A stretch of 64,000 nucleotides of DNA from Arabidopsis thaliana (Eukaryota; Streptophyta; Magnoliopsida; Brassicales; Brassicaceae). The position numbers were made by a program, and so were the translations under genes. The stretch spans positions 21,083,835-21,147,834 of the forward strand of contig NC_003076.8 in the NCBI RefSeq assembly GCF_000001735.4. Direction: 5' to 3'. Shown here piece after piece: positions 12,089-22,258 of this stretch; position 1 is the first letter of the stretch, and the number at the start of each line of letters is the position of its first letter. The notes under the pieces were generated by a model that was not told the origin of the DNA, did not search any database, and was given only the letters and a program-made list of their open reading frames with translations.

Positions 12089-12116
12089 TGGGCCTGTTTT
12101 AGCTAACTAATGGGCC
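12089..12116. promoter_or_regulatory. paired site II (TGGGCC) motifs upstream of TCP19
   Basis: TGGGCC at 12089-12094 and again at 12111-12116. Site II elements are bound by TCP factors, so autoregulation or cross-regulation of TCP19 is conceivable (inference). Confidence 0.5.
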
Positions 12117-12170
12117 TTGGCCTCGACCACATCACAAGAGTCATGTTGTGGAGCTAATTTTTTTTTTTTT

Positions 12171-13367
12171 ATTGATAGTTGTACAGTTGAACCGGTTTCC
12201 ATTTAAGAAGTGAACCAAACCAACCGAATTGGACAAAACCGAGCCATAACTAGGGCAATACAAAACTTAGCTATCTCAAAACTGAGTACTATTGACAAGT
12301 GCAGCTTATGTTCATTTCTGAGTATTATTGACAAGTAAAACCATTATTGTCTTGGTCTGAATTCTATCACCAAAACGACTAGTCTCTATTTTGATAGCAT
12401 GTTACTGTTTTCGTAAAAACCAATTTGGTGTACCTAATCCCTTGTTGATTTTGTTGTATACAAGGTTGAAAAACTTTGGTCCCCACGAGAAGATTGGAAC
12501 TGCGTAGTAAAACAAATAGTGCATGATTTACAACACCAAGATTCCAAACTACTCGGTAAATATTCTTGCAAGCTTAGGGTAAGCTTTATAAGAAATGATG
12601 GCAACAAAAAATGTCAATTACTAAGCATGACTCTCGAAGACTAGAGTATGAAGCTTGGAAATAAGGTTTCACCCGCCAAAAAGAAAACAATTCACTATTC
12701 ATTATTTAATACTATATTTATAAGTTAAAATTATCAACATTGGTCATTTGTAATAATCTTTTGATGTTGACTACTAAAAAAATAGATTAAATAAAAGTAT
12801 TATTCCATATTTTTATAATAGATTGATGTTTGGGATTTTTTCACATATTAAAAAAAAAACATTATCTAATCATTAACATTTTTTATATTAAATATTTTTA
12901 AGTTTAATTATGAGCTAATAAAATTAAAAGTTTAATTATTTTCAATCATTGCATTTTGAAATTTAGTATTTATCATACTAAAAATAAAAATAAAAATAAC
13001 ATCTAGAAAATCATTTGTGCAATAAATTTTATAAAATCAAAATTTTTAACAACCGAAGAAATATATAGCTGATATGGGTTTATTTTAGTTATTGGGCATT
13101 CATTTGCCCCGTTCATATCTACTTGACATCTAGGAATGAGCGAATTGTAAATAAATATATATGAGCTACCTTTTTTCGAAAGTTAATTATTTTTTTTTGA
13201 ATCAGTAGCAAAATCAAAATTAGTGGGAGATAGAGGTGCTACTTGGACGCTAATGTTGACGCTGACTTTGTACTGAACAAAAATCAAAATTTTCATTGAT
13301 ACTTGAACCGGTTCTGATGTAAGAAGTGAACCAAAGCAAACCGAGCCAAAACTAGGCTATATGTTAA
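12171..13367. repeat. AT-rich intergenic segment bounded by a ~70-bp imperfect direct repeat
   Basis: The left copy (about 12171-12260) and the right copy (about 13294-13358) share ATTGATA, then GAACCGGTT, AAGAAGTGAACCAAA, and ACCGAGCC with AACTAGG in the same order. About 1.0 kb of AT-rich DNA lies between, without ORFs. The right copy abuts the 3' end of the PLP-protein gene, so the left copy may be a duplicate of that 3' flank. Within the interval, a GAGTA-TATTGACAAGT motif is also duplicated (about 12284 and 12319). Confidence 0.55.
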
Positions 13368-15080
13368 CTAGACTACTTCACGGTTCTTATGTTCAAAAAC
13401 ATGAACTCCACATCTCACACTCTCTTTATCAACAAACTCTGAATCCAAAAACCGAGCAACGAATATCCAAAGTTTATAAACATCTTCGAAATTAGCAAGA
13501 AACCCTAACGCAGCAGTGAGAACAGAGATCCTTGGTTCGTCGACGTCTCTGTTTCTTTTCTTCTCAAAAACTCTATCTTTCACGCCTTCGTAGTCTTCTT
13601 GGAACAAGATGTTCTTCAAGAAACTTTTACCGAGTGAGATGTTGCTGCATTCGGCTAACTTCTGCACGATAAAAGGTTCGATTTTTTCGCCTTTATGGTT
13701 GAATAGATTGAACGCAACCGCTGGTCCTCGATTGAAATTAACTTTCGGACCGTAGATTTTAACTAGACGACTAGTTGTTGAATGTTTGAGTTTGTAGAGA
13801 GCACTTACCAACCAATTTATCAAGCATCTTGATCTGTTCCCTGTTGCTACCAACCCTAGTGAATCTACATGATCTAGGCCTTTGTATTCGACACTAGAGC
13901 TAAAGCTATATGTTTCTTCCGAATCTGTTTGTGTTCGGTTGATTTCCAACGCGTGTAATGAAATCGGATTGTCGGTAGGTACGAGGTTAATCATACCTGG
14001 ACCAGTGGAAGATTCAAGAATCGATATGGTGGATTTCTTGACAAACAAGCAACCAAATCCGGAAGGGTTTTCTCCAAACACCTTGTAGAACGAACACACC
14101 ATGAAATCGGGGTTATATATAGAAAGCCCGAAACTATCCATATCCTTAGGTCCCAAACCGCATGCATCGATCATTACATGCCACCCATTTTCTTGTGCCA
14201 CACTCATCCATAGATACGGATACCTAGATCCTGTAACCCTAGAATGAAGCGGAAAGACGTAAATACCTTTCTTCTTCGTCTTGCTTCCGTTTTTCCCAGC
14301 AGTAACCAGTTTTCTCAGCTTGGACGAACAGAGTTTGAGTCTTGGCCATGAGAATTCAGCTGCAGCTACTTTGGCTCCACGTTTCTCAGAGACTCTGTTT
14401 ATTTCACTCACCGCCTCACTCTCGTAGTCGTAAACCGTCAAGAGCTTCCGTTTTGAGTTAAACGGGTAAGACTCGGCGACGAGCCTGAAAGCAGAAGTTC
14501 TATTAGCGGTGAAGACCATTGAGTAGTCTTCCTCGGAGATTTTGAGAAACCCCATTATTCTTCTTTTCATTGAGTACTCAAACTCTGTTTCTTGACCTCC
14601 ATCGTTGAGAAGCTTTTCCTTAAGGTTACCAATCTTGGGAGAAACACTGAAGAAGGGACTTTCAGACAAGGAAGAAGAGATCTGGTAAGTGGAAGGGTCG
14701 TAGTTGAGCAACTGAGAGTAAGAGTACAAACCAATTCCTATGTAATCAAGACATGTGTAATGTGATAAACCCAAGTGAAAGTAGTGGTCGGATCTAAGAC
14801 GGTCGATCTTGTAAGTGTCGGAGTAGTTGGGGTAAGCTTGGATGAAATCGGAGAAAGATTCTTGATGAGAAGGAAGAGAATTTGGGTCGGTGAATTCGGT
14901 GTCCGGGAAGATGGTGGAGACGGTGGTTTGGGCGAAATTACGGCGGAGAGTAGCGGAAGTGACGGTGGGGGTTGAATGTGGTGGGTGTTCGGAGCTGGTG
15001 GTACCGTGAAATGGTGACGATGAGAAGCAGCCGTGAAGGCAGTTTGGTGGTGAAGAATCTCCGGGAAAGGGTTGGTGCAT
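13368..15080 (-). CDS. PLP-dependent transferase, molybdenum-cofactor-sulfurase N-terminal-like
   Basis: Intronless 570-aa fold-type I PLP protein (AT5G51920 as I recall it), similar to the NifS-like half of Mo-cofactor sulfurases. An opening Ser/Pro-rich stretch is followed by an N-terminal helix region (FSDFIQAYPNYSDTYKIDRL) and YTCLDYIGIGLYSY. The PLP-binding Asp/His-type region is MIDACGLGPKDMDSFGLS and the likely Schiff-base Lys is in MVCSFYKVFGENPSGFG. The C-terminal part (LTAALGFLANFEDVYKLW) is typical of the plant relatives of this group. No MOSC domain follows, unlike full MOCOS proteins of over 800 aa, so it cannot do the complete cofactor sulfuration by itself. Its function is unknown to me. 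The start at 15080 gives a Pro/Ser-rich leader with no clear targeting signal. Confidence 0.85.
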   Translation of the reverse strand: MHQPFPGDSSPPNCLHGCFSSSPFHGTTSSEHPPHSTPTVTSATLRRNFAQTTVSTIFPDTEFTDPNSLPSHQESFSDFIQAYPNYSDTYKIDRLRSDHYFHLGLSHYTCLDYIGIGLYSYSQLLNYDPSTYQISSSLSESPFFSVSPKIGNLKEKLLNDGGQETEFEYSMKRRIMGFLKISEEDYSMVFTANRTSAFRLVAESYPFNSKRKLLTVYDYESEAVSEINRVSEKRGAKVAAAEFSWPRLKLCSSKLRKLVTAGKNGSKTKKKGIYVFPLHSRVTGSRYPYLWMSVAQENGWHVMIDACGLGPKDMDSFGLSIYNPDFMVCSFYKVFGENPSGFGCLFVKKSTISILESSTGPGMINLVPTDNPISLHALEINRTQTDSEETYSFSSSVEYKGLDHVDSLGLVATGNRSRCLINWLVSALYKLKHSTTSRLVKIYGPKVNFNRGPAVAFNLFNHKGEKIEPFIVQKLAECSNISLGKSFLKNILFQEDYEGVKDRVFEKKRNRDVDEPRISVLTAALGFLANFEDVYKLWIFVARFLDSEFVDKESVRCGVHVFEHKNREVV

Positions 15081-16257
15081 TTTTCTTCTTTTTTTGGGTG
15101 CAAAAGATTTATGACTCTTGTAATTGTCAAGTCATTAGCCTATCTTGTGTTAAATAAATACGCTAAAGTCTAAAGTTTATAAAAGTAGTGCACCTAAGAC
15201 AAAAGCTTGTTTCTCTTTTCTTTTACACTAAAAAGAAAAGCAGAAGCAAATTAGGCGGGAATAATGATGATTATCAAGAAAATACTGAAAAGTGTTCACT
15301 TTGTCTTGTTTCCGCAAGTGTTTTTTTTTAGAACGCGTAGAGTTTAGTGGTCAAGAAAGTGTTTTCTTTTTCACTTTTGTTTCCTTAGCTATTTACAATG
15401 CTTACATGCTAAGATATACCACTATGCCCAATTGAGTAAACAAAAACAGCCAATAGTTATGTTATATACATATCTATTTTTTTTATGTTATATATCTTGT
15501 TAATGAAAAAAAGGCGGAATATAAAAGATTAAAAATATACCAATTCTTTTAGTTAGTACAATAAACTCTATTTTTTGTATCAAATAGCTATCAAAAGAAC
15601 ACTGATCTGTCTGTTGGTATATCGGCCTCGCTCCTCAAGCTTCTATTATTTAATTTACAACGTTATCAGAAAGTGTAAACATCACACTGCGTTATTTGTT
15701 TATTTTCTCATGTTATGTTATTACTATCGTAAAAAGGACAAAGTTCTCTGGTCGATCGTGGTGGTGGTTAAAGGAGCACGCGAACCGTTCGAGGACTATA
15801 ATGATGAGCGGGAGTTACTTTTACAATTTAGAAATCTTGCTCTTTGAAGAATTTAGTTTGATTTCTCAAAATTAGTCATTAAGAAATATAGATCGCGACT
15901 AAACTAGGGAATCAAACGCATAGAAATATCGAATAATGGGAGAAATAAAAGAATTGGATAATCCTATTACACACACCAAAAAAGAATAATAGTTTTTTTT
16001 TTGGGGACTCTACTTAACCTATATTTGTTTGAATCAAAGCCAAGCTAATTATAGGATTGTAATTAAAATACACATTCGAGAGAATAGGGTGCTACAACCA
16101 ATTCTTATGTTGGGGGTCAAAAGCATTGTCCGCAATTATATTATGCATATTACCTCACGCATTTCAATTTTCATATGCCTGTTTGTTATACAATAGGTAT
16201 ATGGTGTGAGGTTGTGTCCAGGTTTGGACCAACTAAAAGATTTCAATTAAAACTAAA
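15081..16257. other. intergenic, AT-rich
   Basis: Upstream DNA of the PLP-protein gene. No coding sequence recognised; a 90-codon frame at 15575-15847 lacks homology or coding bias. The Helitron begins at its right edge. Confidence 0.5.
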
Positions 16258-17001
16258 CTAGATTCTGATCCGCACATACGTGCGAAGTTTCATATTTTAA
16301 TAAATGTATTGGAATACATTTTTAGTGAAAGATATTGTAGTGTATAAATTATAATATGCATAGAAAAGTGTATAGTGTTATTTATGATACAATAACTAAA
16401 TTTTTTTATTTTTTTATATTATTTATATTTCATTTGTGTTTTGCATAGTAAATCGAATGTTAGATTTGTTTCGATTTGCGGAATAATATAGAGATATTTG
16501 GAAAATCTGTGTATTTTTGTTAGTTTGATGTATAGACAAATTAGTTGATTTTGTTTGAAATTTGATCAATTAGATGATATAATGTAAACTTTAGTCCGCG
16601 ACACCGTTGTTCGATTTTTTTGTAACTAAAAATTTGAATTTTAAGTTATAGTTGTTTTGTAAATATTGTTTTTTTTGTTTAGTGTTTAAGATTGTATAAT
16701 TGTGTTAAAATTGTTAATTCTAAGATTACACTCGTAGATTATCGTCCCGTTATGAGTATCAACCCAAACTCGTTCTACTAGATAACTTCATTCCGTAAAA
16801 TTAAATATTATTTTTGTTATTTTAAATATTAATATTGTTATGAGTATCTAATCGTTTTTTTAAAGCAAAATTCAAGATATTTATTTAGTTGGAGTAGTTA
16901 TTAATTTACTAAATTACTTATACAAAAAATTCATTTAGTTAGTTTTAAACTACCCTTACAATGTTGTAGTTCACACAATGCTTCTCAATTAATAGTATAG
17001 A
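16258..17001 (-). mobile_element. non-autonomous Helitron, 744 bp, both ends intact
   Basis: Read on the minus strand, the element starts at 17001 with TCTATACTATTAATTGAG, the standard Arabidopsis Helitron 5' terminus. It ends at 16258 with CTAG. The 3' end has the expected small hairpin (CGCAC-GTAT-GTGCG) about 9 nt before CTAG. The flanking bases are A (16257) and T (17002), giving the A^T insertion site without target duplication. There is no Rep/helicase coding inside, so the element is non-autonomous, of ATREP/Basho type. It lies about 290 bp upstream of the damaged GMC oxidoreductase gene, in its promoter region. Confidence 0.85.
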
Positions 17002-17288
17002 TAGTTATAAAGTTTTTTCTCATCATCTTATTTGAGAGAAATATAAATACTTGCGTGTAAGAAAATTTAAATGTATTGATCTGATTCTACCTCTATTGTT
17101 TTTAATATACTAATGTCAAGAAGATTTTTTTTTATTTCGTCCTCACATGGCATAACATGATTAGGGAATTTATTATATGATGACTTTCAAACTCTATGCA
17201 GATCTGAATTTGTTATTTCTTAATATATATTCTGCGATCGACCTTTATATAGTATTTGGCTTTGAGTAGTAACATCGCACTGCTTATA

Positions 17289-19867
17289 ATGACTATCATC
17301 TCTTGTATAACTATTCACATTTTTCGTAATATTTTATTCGCAATTTTAATCTTCTATGGCTCTTGTTATTGCGACAAAGGTACAATACTAATTTCTTATA
17401 AATACAATTTAATTCTAGTATACATTTCAATTTTTTTTTTTTTTTTGGTGAAGCTGGAGACTACATTTATGAAAGATGCAACATTGGCACCAAAGAATGC
17501 TAGTTTCGACTACATAATCATCGGAGGAGGAACCGCAGGTTGTGCATTAGCCGCAACGCTCTCTCAAAACGCCAGCGTTTTGGTTCTTGAACGCGGCGGG
17601 TCGCCATATGAGAACCCCACGGCCACTGATATGGGCAACTCCGTCAACACACTCTTAAACAACACACCAAACTCATGGTCGCAGCTTTTCATCTCCGAAG
17701 ACGGCGTTTACAACACGCGGCCACGTGTCCTCGGTGGAGGGTCGGTGATAAACGGAGGATTCTACTCGCGTGCGGGCAATGATTACGTGGAGGAAGCTGA
17801 GTGGGAGATGGAAGAAGTGGAAGCTGCTTACGAGTGGGTCGAGAAGAAACTTGTGTTCGAGCCACAAGTAATAGAATGGCAAAAGGCGTTTAAAGATGGG
17901 CTTCTGGAGGCTGGAGAGTCTCCGGACAACGGTTTCACGTACGATCATATCTACGGCACTAAGATCGGTGGTACAATCTTTGACCGTGCTGGTCATAGAC
18001 ATACCGCGGCGAATCTGTTAGAGTATGCTAATCCCAACCGGATTGTTGTTTACTTGCATGCTTCTGTTCACAAAGTCCTCTTCACCACCGAAGGTATTTT
18101 TGACTACTATTCATATTTGTTTTAGGAAGGTTTTGGAAAACATGTAATTATTATATTTTGATTTCCTAATATAATTTTTCTTCGACAGATTTACAAAAGT
18201 AGTTAGAAAAGCTCCCGAAATCAGTTGTAGAAAATGTTATGACCATTATAGAGATGATAGTTTTTCAAAAAGTTGGAATACAACATAAAAAATGGTATTT
18301 TGTGCTATCTTTTTTTTTATAAAATCGAGCTAGCATTATTAGTGTAAAATCTAATGCATTGACTTTTTAAAAAGGAATACTTATTTATAACCTCATGAGC
18401 TGGTCATTAGGAATTATGGAGTGAGCCCACTTTCCTAAATGACTTTTATATGTTTTATTTTAATTGTGTGTACTTTAAAAGTTTCTTACTTTTCTAATTT
18501 TTTTTTTAAACTTATTAGTTTTTCAATTCTACATAAGAAAGTATATTGACAAATTCAATTAATATAATTTTGAAGAATATAGAAATTAAAAATATATATT
18601 TTAGTTTCAATTAGTATATGATTTTTACTTTATGAATGATTGTTTGCTAAAACTACTTGCTGCAAAAATGAACATTAAAAAAAAAAACAGGTAACTAGAA
18701 GCCAAAAGCGTATGAAGTGCTATTTGAGGATGCAAATGGAGTGTTCCACAAGGCAAATCTAGCAAATAAGGCAACGAACGAAGTGATCTTGTCAGCTGGA
18801 GCCCTGGGTAGCCCACAACTATTAATGTTGAGTGGAGTAGGTCCTGCCGTCCATCTTGAGGCTCACGGCGTGAACCCACTCGTCCTAGATCAGCCCATGG
18901 TTGGGCAGGGGATGGCTGATAATCCCATGAACTTTGTAGCCATTCCTTCTCCTCAACCAGTAGAACTATCCCTCATACAAGCTGTTGGGATCACAAAGTT
19001 TGATAGTTACATTGAAGGTCTAAGTGGCTTGAGTCTCTCTTTTGATATAACTCGTAGGTTTTTCGATGGTGTTTTGAATCTTTTAAACGAGGTATATAAC
19101 ATAAATACATTTAAAGGTTATTTAGTTATGACTTATGAGATTGTATGTTGTCTAACTATGACGCATTATGCAGACAAGTCATACTACATCTAGGAAAATC
19201 CTGACCCAATCCATTGCAGTCCTTTTAAAATCTTTTGATGTTAAATTGGAAGTGAGGATGAATGGGGGTTTGATCTTTCAAAAAGTCGATGGACCGGCCT
19301 CAAAAGGACATATGAAGCTACGGAACACGAACCCAAGGGATAATCCTTCAGTGACATTCAACTACTATCAAGAACCAGAGGATTTGAACAAGTGTGTTAA
19401 AGGGCTTAACACCATTATTAGAATGATAAATTCCAAAGCTTTCTCCAAGTACAAGTATCCGGGTGTGACGGCACGTGAACTGCTCAATCTCATGTTGGCC
19501 CTTCCCATCAATTTGAGGCCAAGGCACGTGACCTCAGCGTTCAACTTGAAGCAGTTTTGCATCGACACCGTGACGAGTGTTTGGCATTACCATGGAGGTT
19601 GCCAAGTTGGAAAAGTGGTTGACAAGAATTACAAAGTCTTAGGCATAGATGGCTTAAGGGTCATCGATGGATCCACATTTCTCAAGTCTCCCGGGACTAA
19701 TCCTCAAGCCACGGTCATGATGCTTGGAAGGTAAGCACAAAAACTAAATAATCACAACATCAATAAATAAGATATGATGTTTGAATAAAAATCATTGTGA
19801 AAGTGCTATGTGTAGGTACATGGGGCAGGAAATTATTCGGCAAAGAGCGGCTTTCCACGAAAAGTAA
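17289..19867 (+). pseudogene. GMC oxidoreductase (HOTHEAD/mandelonitrile-lyase-like), damaged copy
   Basis: Flavoprotein of the GMC family (AT5G51930 as I recall it). Exons by comparison with the intact copy at 22259-24725: 17289-17379, about 17476-18093, about 18693-19091, 19174-19730, 19816-19867. FAD motif IIIGGGTAGCALAA, GMC signature 1 [16 protein letters not shown], signature 2 [18 protein letters not shown] and the catalytic His region [11 protein letters not shown] are all present. Two problems are visible. The ancestral exon-2 acceptor gives an early stop, though an in-frame alternative acceptor at GAAAG|ATGC (17475/17476) rescues it. At the exon-3 start the codons read GGT AAC TAG AAG, an in-frame stop where the paralogue has RPR. 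No nearby AG restores frame. Either pseudogene or unusual splicing. Exon 1 encodes a signal-like hydrophobic leader. Confidence 0.75.
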
Positions 19868-20136
19868 CAAAAAGCCTAAGGTTCTTAATAGAGAGTAGAC
19901 AAAAGTTTTCTCATCTATTATTACTTGTTGTGTTATTGTCTTCTAACATTTTCACACAAATGAAGAAAAGTAAACAAATTTTATTTCTACCCGTTACTAA
20001 TACACTAGATAATACTTTCTCTTTCTAAATGATAAAGTGAAATAATAGAGATAAAAAAAAAAAAAAGAGATTTGGTTTTAAATATTCCATTGAAAACACA
20101 AAAATGACAATTTTTGTGAAACAAAATTAAAACCTT

Positions 20137-20475
20137 AAAATGACACGCGTCCTCGAAGTCCAACTTGACGCAGTTTTGCATCCACATTGTGATGACTATA
20201 TGGCATTACCATGGAGGTTGTCAAGTTGGTCGACAAGAATTACAAAGTTTTAGGTATTGATGCCTTAATGGCCATTGATATGGATCCACATTTCTCAAGT
20301 CTCCGGAGACTAATCATCGAGCCACGGTCATGATGCTCGGAAGGTAAAACGCTCATACTTAATGATCATATGATTCTTCGAGTTGTGATTGTCTTGTTGA
20401 GACTTGAGTGTTATGTGTAGGTGTACATGGGGCAAAGGATTCTTCGAGAGAGAGAGTTGCTTTTCGAGAAGTATT
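20137..20475 (+). pseudogene. 3' fragment of a third GMC oxidoreductase copy
   Basis: Decayed duplicate of the last two GMC exons. The block around 20165-20345 aligns to the catalytic exon (the codons for [28 protein letters not shown] and TVMMLGR are recognisable) and keeps a GGAAGGTAA exon-end donor at about 20343. A shorter block at about 20420-20470, after a TGTGTAG acceptor, matches the final exon (MGQRILRERE). There is a deletion of about 10 nt after CAAGTTGG and a 2-nt insertion before the GSTFL codons, so the frame is broken. Everything upstream of the catalytic exon is absent. Confidence 0.8.
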
Positions 20476-20648
20476 TTCTATGATTATTCGATCGTTTCTC
20501 CAACTAAAGATGAGACCAGACAAGTATATGAATATGTGATCATCGTCCAAAGAAAAGAAAATTCTAACATAATCAGTATATATCACATGTTCCATGATTA
20601 TTTGGAATAAAGAAGGAAATTTGATTCAGTTGTGGAGTTATTCTTATG

Positions 20649-20798
20649 TGGGCCTAAATTGGGCTTGAAATTAAATGGTCCGATTATAAAGTTTACTAAG
20701 CATAGTTAAATAAACTGGATCATTTAAATTTTATTCAGTTCTTAACTTCATTGATTCATTCTGCGTCGTTCGGAACTCTGCAACGAGAGTTAGGGTTT
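20649..20798 (+). promoter_or_regulatory. NRPB6A promoter: site II elements plus telo-box
   Basis: TGGGCC at 20649-20654, TTGGGCTT at 20659-20666 and a TAGGGTTT telo-box at 20791-20798, within 200 bp of the NRPB6A ATG. Site II plus telo-box is the usual layout of housekeeping and translation/transcription-machinery genes in Arabidopsis. Confidence 0.7.
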
Positions 20799-20844
20799 AT
20801 ACAGAGCAAAGAGAAGGAGAAAGCGAAACCAAAAATCGACATTA

Positions 20845-21962
20845 ATGGCTGACGAAGATTACAACGACGTCGATGACTTGGGGTTATTCTCTCTTCCTCT
20901 CTCTCGGTTTCATATCTATTCATTATTCGTGCTCGGATTTCAAAAGATTCTATCTTCTTCTCGACGAATTCGTAATCGATTTAGAGTAAATTGGATTAGT
21001 TAATGTCTAAATTAGCAGTTTTTATAGATGGGTTTCTTCGATGAAACGTTGCTTCGATTTTGTTCGGTATAGTACTGATTCTAATCGATTTTAAGGTAGA
21101 AAGTAGAAACCCTAATTTCATTGAGAAAAAGCTATTTTTTAAAACTCTATGAGCTTTTCTAGTGAAACTTGTGAGTAAATTGAAGAAAATTTGGGCTATT
21201 GCAGATATGAGGATGAGCCAGCAGAGCCTGAGATTGAAGTAAGTTCAATATTTTTTCTTTGTATAAGAGACATGGTTATTGCTTATTATACAACTTTCGG
21301 TTTCTGATTGGTTTTTTTTTTCTTGTGTAGGAAGGAGTAGAGGAAGATGTTGAAATGAAGGAGAATGATGATGTCAATGGTGAGCCTATTGAAGCTGAAG
21401 ATAAAGTCGAAACAGAACCTGTGCAACGTCCACGCAAAACGTCAAAGTTTATGACCAAGTATGAGCGTGCTCGTATCCTCGGCACTCGCGCTTTGCAGAT
21501 TAGGTATGGTTCTTGCTACTGAGAACAATCTTTTTAATGTTAAATTGGCTTGAAAAGTTTGAGTCTTAATGTTGTTTTTTGGCTGATACAGCATGAATGC
21601 TCCTGTCATGGTTGAGCTAGAGGGTGAGACTGATCCACTTGAGGTGTGCTTACCTACCTTCTTGTTGTTGGTTTTTGAAGTTATGTCTCAGTAAACTTAT
21701 ATGAACATTTGAGCTAATTTATTATGATTTGGATTCAGATTGCGATGAAGGAGCTTAGGCAGCGGAAGATACCATTCACTATTAGACGCTATCTACCTGA
21801 TGGGAGGTGAGAGATTGCATTGAGCTTATATTATTCTCTTCACTCACTTGATCTCTTCTTTTCTTGTGACTTACTTATGATTCCTGAAACAGTTTCGAGG
21901 AATGGGGAGTTGATGAACTGATCGTGGAAGACTCATGGAAACGTCAAGTTGGTGGTGATTGA
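20845..21962 (+). CDS. NRPB6A: RNA polymerase subunit 6 (RPB6 / omega homologue), NRPB6A
   Basis: Common small subunit of nuclear RNA polymerases, 144 aa, helping assembly around the clamp; the eukaryotic counterpart of bacterial omega. Exons 20845-20882, 21205-21238, 21331-21503, 21592-21643, 21739-21806, 21893-21962; all GT-AG, 435 nt. The N-terminus is acidic ([18 protein letters not shown]). The conserved RPB6 core follows: [56 protein letters not shown], then [14 protein letters not shown]. Length matches the family. It converges with the intact GMC gene (297 bp between stops). Arabidopsis has a second copy (NRPB6B); I assign 6A from locus memory. Confidence 0.95.
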
Positions 21963-22258
21963 TAATCTGACCAGAGACAAATCGACAAATACGTATGTAA
22001 CTTGCAAGCTTTCCTCTCTTATGGATGATAAATTTTCTGATGTTGTAATGGAACTAAAAATCAGTGAAACTTATGGATAATACTAGACTCATATTCCGAA
22101 ATTCTGCAAAACTAGAAGCCCCAAGTACCATAATTCCACCATTATTATACATATTAGAAACAGAACATGAACAGATGTACACATTCATACTCTTTAAGTT
22201 AATCATACATTGATTAAAACAATTCCAAGATCAAGATTTTCTCAAAACAAGTAATATC

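Noticed and set aside
14738-15130. 130-codon overlapping minus-strand frame at the PLP gene start
   Set aside because: Alternate-frame reading of the Ser/Pro-rich leader; the 570-aa frame carries the domain.
17256-17288. Earlier start for the damaged GMC gene
   Set aside because: Begins with TTG; the first usable ATG is 17289, which places the splice phase as in the paralogue.
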